Assembly: GCA_904063045.1 (NCBI GenBank)
Contig: CAJFCJ010000017.1
Span: 806,001-870,000, forward strand
DNA: 64,000 nucleotides
From: Dimorphilus gyrociliatus
Lineage: Eukaryota; Annelida; Polychaeta; Dinophilidae
Direction: 5' to 3'
Numbering within the stretch: the stretch's first letter is position 1; each line of letters starts with the position of its first letter. Both the position numbers and the translations under genes were made by a program. Positions 60,607-64,000 of this stretch are shown here, in pieces. A model generated the notes under the pieces. It did not search any database. It was not told the DNA's origin and was given only the letters and a program-made list of their open reading frames with translations.

Positions 60607-63598
60607 ATGGCCAAGAGACCAGCTGGTGGGTCTTCGATGGCTGTGCCATCACCACCATCTAAGCGTCCTCTACATGTTCAAATAGACCCTATGAAATTAT
60701 CCGTAGCATCCATTGTTCGTAAATCAATTAAATATTATATTGCAATTGTTAATTAATAAATAACCCAACAGGAAGAACTAGACATCAATGTTCTACAGTT
60801 TCAAAATAGGAAACTAGCTGATAAGCTTCAATTTCATAGAAAGCAACAGGATGAATCCTGTAAACGGATTGATCAGCTTGAACAACGGCAATCGCGAGAC
60901 GATGCTGTTCTATGTATCATTAATCGTTACTGGAATATGCTTGATGATAACGTTGGTATTCTCTTAAAAAGATTCGATGCTCAGACGGCCGATGAAGCAG
61001 AACAAGAAAAGCAAATGAAGTCAGTTACCTCTTTTATCGCTCAATTAGGTGAATGGGATCAACAAGAAATGGAAGATAAACTCTATCAGCGAGTCGAATT
61101 GTCAAAAAGATATATAGGAAAACTACTGCAAGCATATGATCGGTTGGTACAGCATCACACTAAAGTTTGGGATGTGCTTAAGGATGAAAAGTGTCCGGAG
61201 TCTTTAGTAAAGAAATATATAGAAAGTGAAAAAGAAAAAGAGGACGACGAAAAGAAAGAGAACGAAAAAGAGGAAGAAAGTGAAAAAGAAAAGGAAAAGG
61301 ACGAAGAGGATGACAAAACCAAAGAAAAGAAAACGGATGATGAAGATAAGGTAAAAGTCATAAAAGAGTACATTGCAGAAGAAATGATCAGATTACGGAA
61401 AGAGAATGTGAGATTACATGAGTTAACAACAGGTTTGTGATCTTTAAAGAGAAAAAGTCTTATATATATAAAAATATTTTATATTTTATAAAGAGTTACA
61501 CCAACGTCATCATGAAACTGAGTCTCGTCAGAGTGCCCTTATTGATAAAATGTCGGCTGCAGAAGCGGAAGCAGCCGAATTGAAGCAAAAAAATGATGAG
61601 TTGGAATACGATTTAAATGCAGCTAGCGAGCAAATATTTAAATTGGAACGCTGCTTAGAAGACAGTGCTAGGAAAATACAAGCTCTCCAGGAAGGGTTTA
61701 CAAAAGTAGAGCCTACAGTTGTTGTAGACAATGTAAACCAAAATGTTGCTAAACAAAAAGAAGAAGATCAGAAAGAACTAGAGGAAGCTAGAGAATTATC
61801 AAACACTCGTCTGCTTGAACTAGAATCTTTACAGTTGAGTTATGAAAACGTTGTGAAGGAAAGGGAAAACTTGAAAGCTCAATTAGCAGATATTCCCGAA
61901 GAAATAATAAAAGAAACCACAGAATATAAAACTCTCCACTCTCAATATTCCGTTCTTTACAATGAATCATTACAAATAATGACGAAATTAGAGGACTCCG
62001 TGAGGAGAACTCACATGCAATACAATCAACATCAACGTCAAATCGAACAAATGGAAAGTGAAGAACTGCAATACCAAAAGAAAATGAGAACTGAAATGAT
62101 GAATTTAGAGGAGCAAGTTTGCATTGTTAGAAAAGATAACGAACTCTTAAAACAACAAAACGAACAGATATCCGCAAGCACAGAGCAATTGGGGCCCATC
62201 AATCGTGAAATGAGACAATTAATATCTCAGTTAAGGACTCATAGTGATCAACAAAAAACTGAGATTGCGCGTTATAAGAAAAAAGTTCGTGAGTTACAAT
62301 ATCGAATTGAAGAGATACAACAAAATGCCCAAGAAGCCTCAAATATTATCAGCGAAGAAATTATGCCAATGAAAACCGAACCCGAGATAATAGAACAACA
62401 GAGCTCACCGCCAGAGCCAGGCGAAACAAGAGACGACGGAGAAGTTGAAGAACCAGATGACGATGAAAAGGATTCCAAGTCTTCTATAACCCCCGAAAGA
62501 GTATCTTTGTCGAATGATAGTGAATCTGATTTAAAATCTCAATTGAAAGCTGCTCTCGATTCAAATAAAGAGTTGAAGTTATTGCTAGATACATTCAAGG
62601 CTGCTTCTAAGGAAAATAGAGATAAAGCAACACTAATGGCTGGAGAAAAGAGAGCAAAACAAGAAGTTGAAGAGCTGAAAATGATTATTAAAAAATTAGA
62701 GAAAGAAAATCATTCGAGTAGATCGAACCATTCAGACTCAAATATTGATCATGAACAATTAGCAAACAAAAATAGAAAGATTGCACACATGGAAAAGCAA
62801 ATAGCCAATTTAAAAAGTGATTTGCAAGCTAAAGAAGAGCAAGAAAATGCTCTATTGAGTGAAATGGATGTTACTGGGGAAGCTCTAGATGAGACCCGAG
62901 ACCAAAATTATCGTCTTTTAACAGAATTGAAAGAAAAAGATGATGCCAATATAAATTTAATGTCTGAAAGGCTAAAAGCTCAACAAACCGTTCGATTGTT
63001 GAAAGAGGAGAAAAAACAATTAGCTGAAGAGATACAAATTCTTGCTCAGCAATTAGATGCTCAAAATGAAGTTGTTAGAAGTTTGGAAGAGAAAGAAAGA
63101 GGACTCATAGCAACTTTAACATGCTACGAGAAAGAAAGTAATACGAAACAAATGGCACTTGAAAATCAAAAACGCAAGGCAGTTGAATGTTCTCAAGCAG
63201 CTGCCGATTTAAAACTACAAGTAGAAAAATATCAGACTCAACTAAAAGAAGCTCAAGTTGCTGTTGCGGAGAAAACAACTGTCCTCGAACGGGAAATGTT
63301 TAAGCATAAACGACTAAAAGAAGAAGTTGCTAGTTCAAGAAAGAAATTAGAAAGAGCCAAAAAGATAGAGCAAGCTAGTTCAGCCGACGAAGTACTTATG
63401 GAAGAAATAAAGGAATATAAAGAGCAATTAACTTGTCCTTCTTGTAAAGTGAAAAAGAAAGATGCTGTCCTAACAAAGTGTTTTCACGTTTTCTGTTTGG
63501 ATTGCTTAAAAGTTCGATATGAAACAAGGCAACGTAAATGTCCAAAATGTAACGCAGGCTTTGGAGCCCATGATTATCATCGTCTATATTTGACTTGA
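60607..63598 (+). CDS. RNF20: BRE1 E3 ubiquitin ligase for histone H2B (RNF20/RNF40)
   Basis: This ligase monoubiquitinates histone H2B at Lys120 with RAD6-type E2. Exons are 60607-60714, 60772-61432 and 61494-63598 (957 residues; human RNF20 975). The N-terminus MAKRPAGGSSMA leads to EELDINVLQFQNRKLADKLQ and CIINRYWNMLDDNVGILLKR, then long coiled coils with GPINREMRQLISQLRTH and ALLSEMDVTGEALDETRDQN. The C-terminal RING has CPSCKVKKKDAVLTKCFHVF, CLDCLK and RKCPKCNAGFGAHDYHRLYL. A Glu/Lys/Asp-only tract lies at 61220-61340. The first donor is the unusual GTTCGT. It is probably the single ancestor-type gene, co-orthologous to RNF20 and RNF40. Confidence 0.96.
61215..61345 (+). repeat. Low-complexity Lys/Glu/Asp tract in BRE1
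   Basis: Repeated GAAAAAG/GAGGAAG codons encode an almost pure K/E/D segment between two coiled coils. Vertebrate RNF20 has a comparable charged tract elsewhere in the chain. Confidence 0.75.
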
Positions 63599-64000
63599 AA
63601 AAAATGTATTTTGTGAATATGATTTTAGTTGTGTAGACAAGATTTTAGACTTAAACAGTATCCTTCATACAAGTTGTATACCGTTTCTGTCTATGTTAAC
63701 AATTTCTTTCATGTATATATTGTAAACAATATCATTCGCATAGATTTAAATAAATTAACAAATTAAATATATAGGATTGTAAGTATGTATACATTCTATA
63801 CGTATTCAATTAAATCATCGCTCCCAGCAGTACATGCCCCTTTGCTTATGGAGAACGGTAATTAATATAAACAAAGGAAGAATAATCTACAATGATAATG
63901 GTTCCTTTTGTTTTTTTGATTAGTTTCATACTAATTGAGTTAAAGTAAATTAAGCAACTGAGTTCAAAGAGACTTCAGAGTAATCATATCGGGATAATCT
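63599..64000. other. 3' region of BRE1
   Basis: This is 402 bp to the window end. It contains AAATAAATTAA near 63747 as a possible poly(A) signal. No further exon was seen. Confidence 0.5.

Overview
This window is nuclear DNA from a small-genome animal. It is AT-rich (roughly two thirds A+T by eye) and holds about 25 protein-coding genes in 64 kb. Almost all genes are split by very short GT..AG introns, typically 41-70 bp. The genes are conserved metazoan families, including an intraflagellar transport protein (so the animal is ciliated), a meiotic recombination factor and a microsomal glutathione transferase. A miniature-genome invertebrate such as a small lophotrochozoan (for example Dimorphilus-like annelids) would fit, but I cannot fix the species from the sequence. 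No tRNA, rRNA, transposon or CRISPR array was recognised.

Layout. 1-2641 (-): secreted protein with repeated SRCR-like, PAN-like and C-type lectin modules, cut by the window edge. 3150-7936 (+): CCDC171. 8506-9742 (-): BIN3. 9917-12631 (+): TXNDC11. 12909-15454 (+): GGA adaptor. 16131-18354 (+): DDI1/DDI2. 18554-20760 (-): nucleostemin GNL3. 21125-22495 (+): RUSF1. 22695-26560 (-): SKI2 helicase. 26.6-28.4 kb: gene-poor gap. 28379-29615 (-): TMEM53/DUF829. 30671-32834 (+): DDX28. 33055-34000 (-): NUDT21. 34378-34998 (-): MGST1. 35855-38160 (+): TMEM184B. 38799-39723 (+): MND1. 39907-42687 (+): NUP85. 42925-43428 (+): orphan membrane protein. 43565-45020 (-): TRNT1. 45418-46875 (+): TRMT1. 47151-49687 (-): TBC1D15/17. 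50159-52854 (+): SLC30A9. 53233-55219 (-): IFT74. 56533-57933 (+): protein of unknown family with a GRAM-like stretch. 58292-58849 (+): PTB-domain protein. 60607-63598 (+): BRE1 (RNF20/40).

The genes do not form one pathway. Many are arranged as divergent pairs sharing a short upstream region (BIN3/TXNDC11, GNL3/RUSF1, TMEM53/DDX28, MGST1/TMEM184B, TRNT1/TRMT1, TBC1D15/SLC30A9, IFT74/56.5-kb gene) and as convergent pairs with close 3' ends. RNA metabolism is well represented (SKI2, DDX28, NUDT21, TRNT1, TRMT1, GNL3). TRNT1 and TRMT1 are two tRNA-maturation enzymes back to back.

Most notable: a duplicated, phase-compatible exon in the DDI1 protease domain whose first copy ends in a stop; a DDX28 reading-frame break explained by either a 19-nt intron or a 55-nt intron that removes conserved residues; an IFT74 start codon split by an intron and an MND1 first coding exon consisting only of ATG; and an ACCGGAAR (ETS-like) motif repeated in the upstream regions of several genes.
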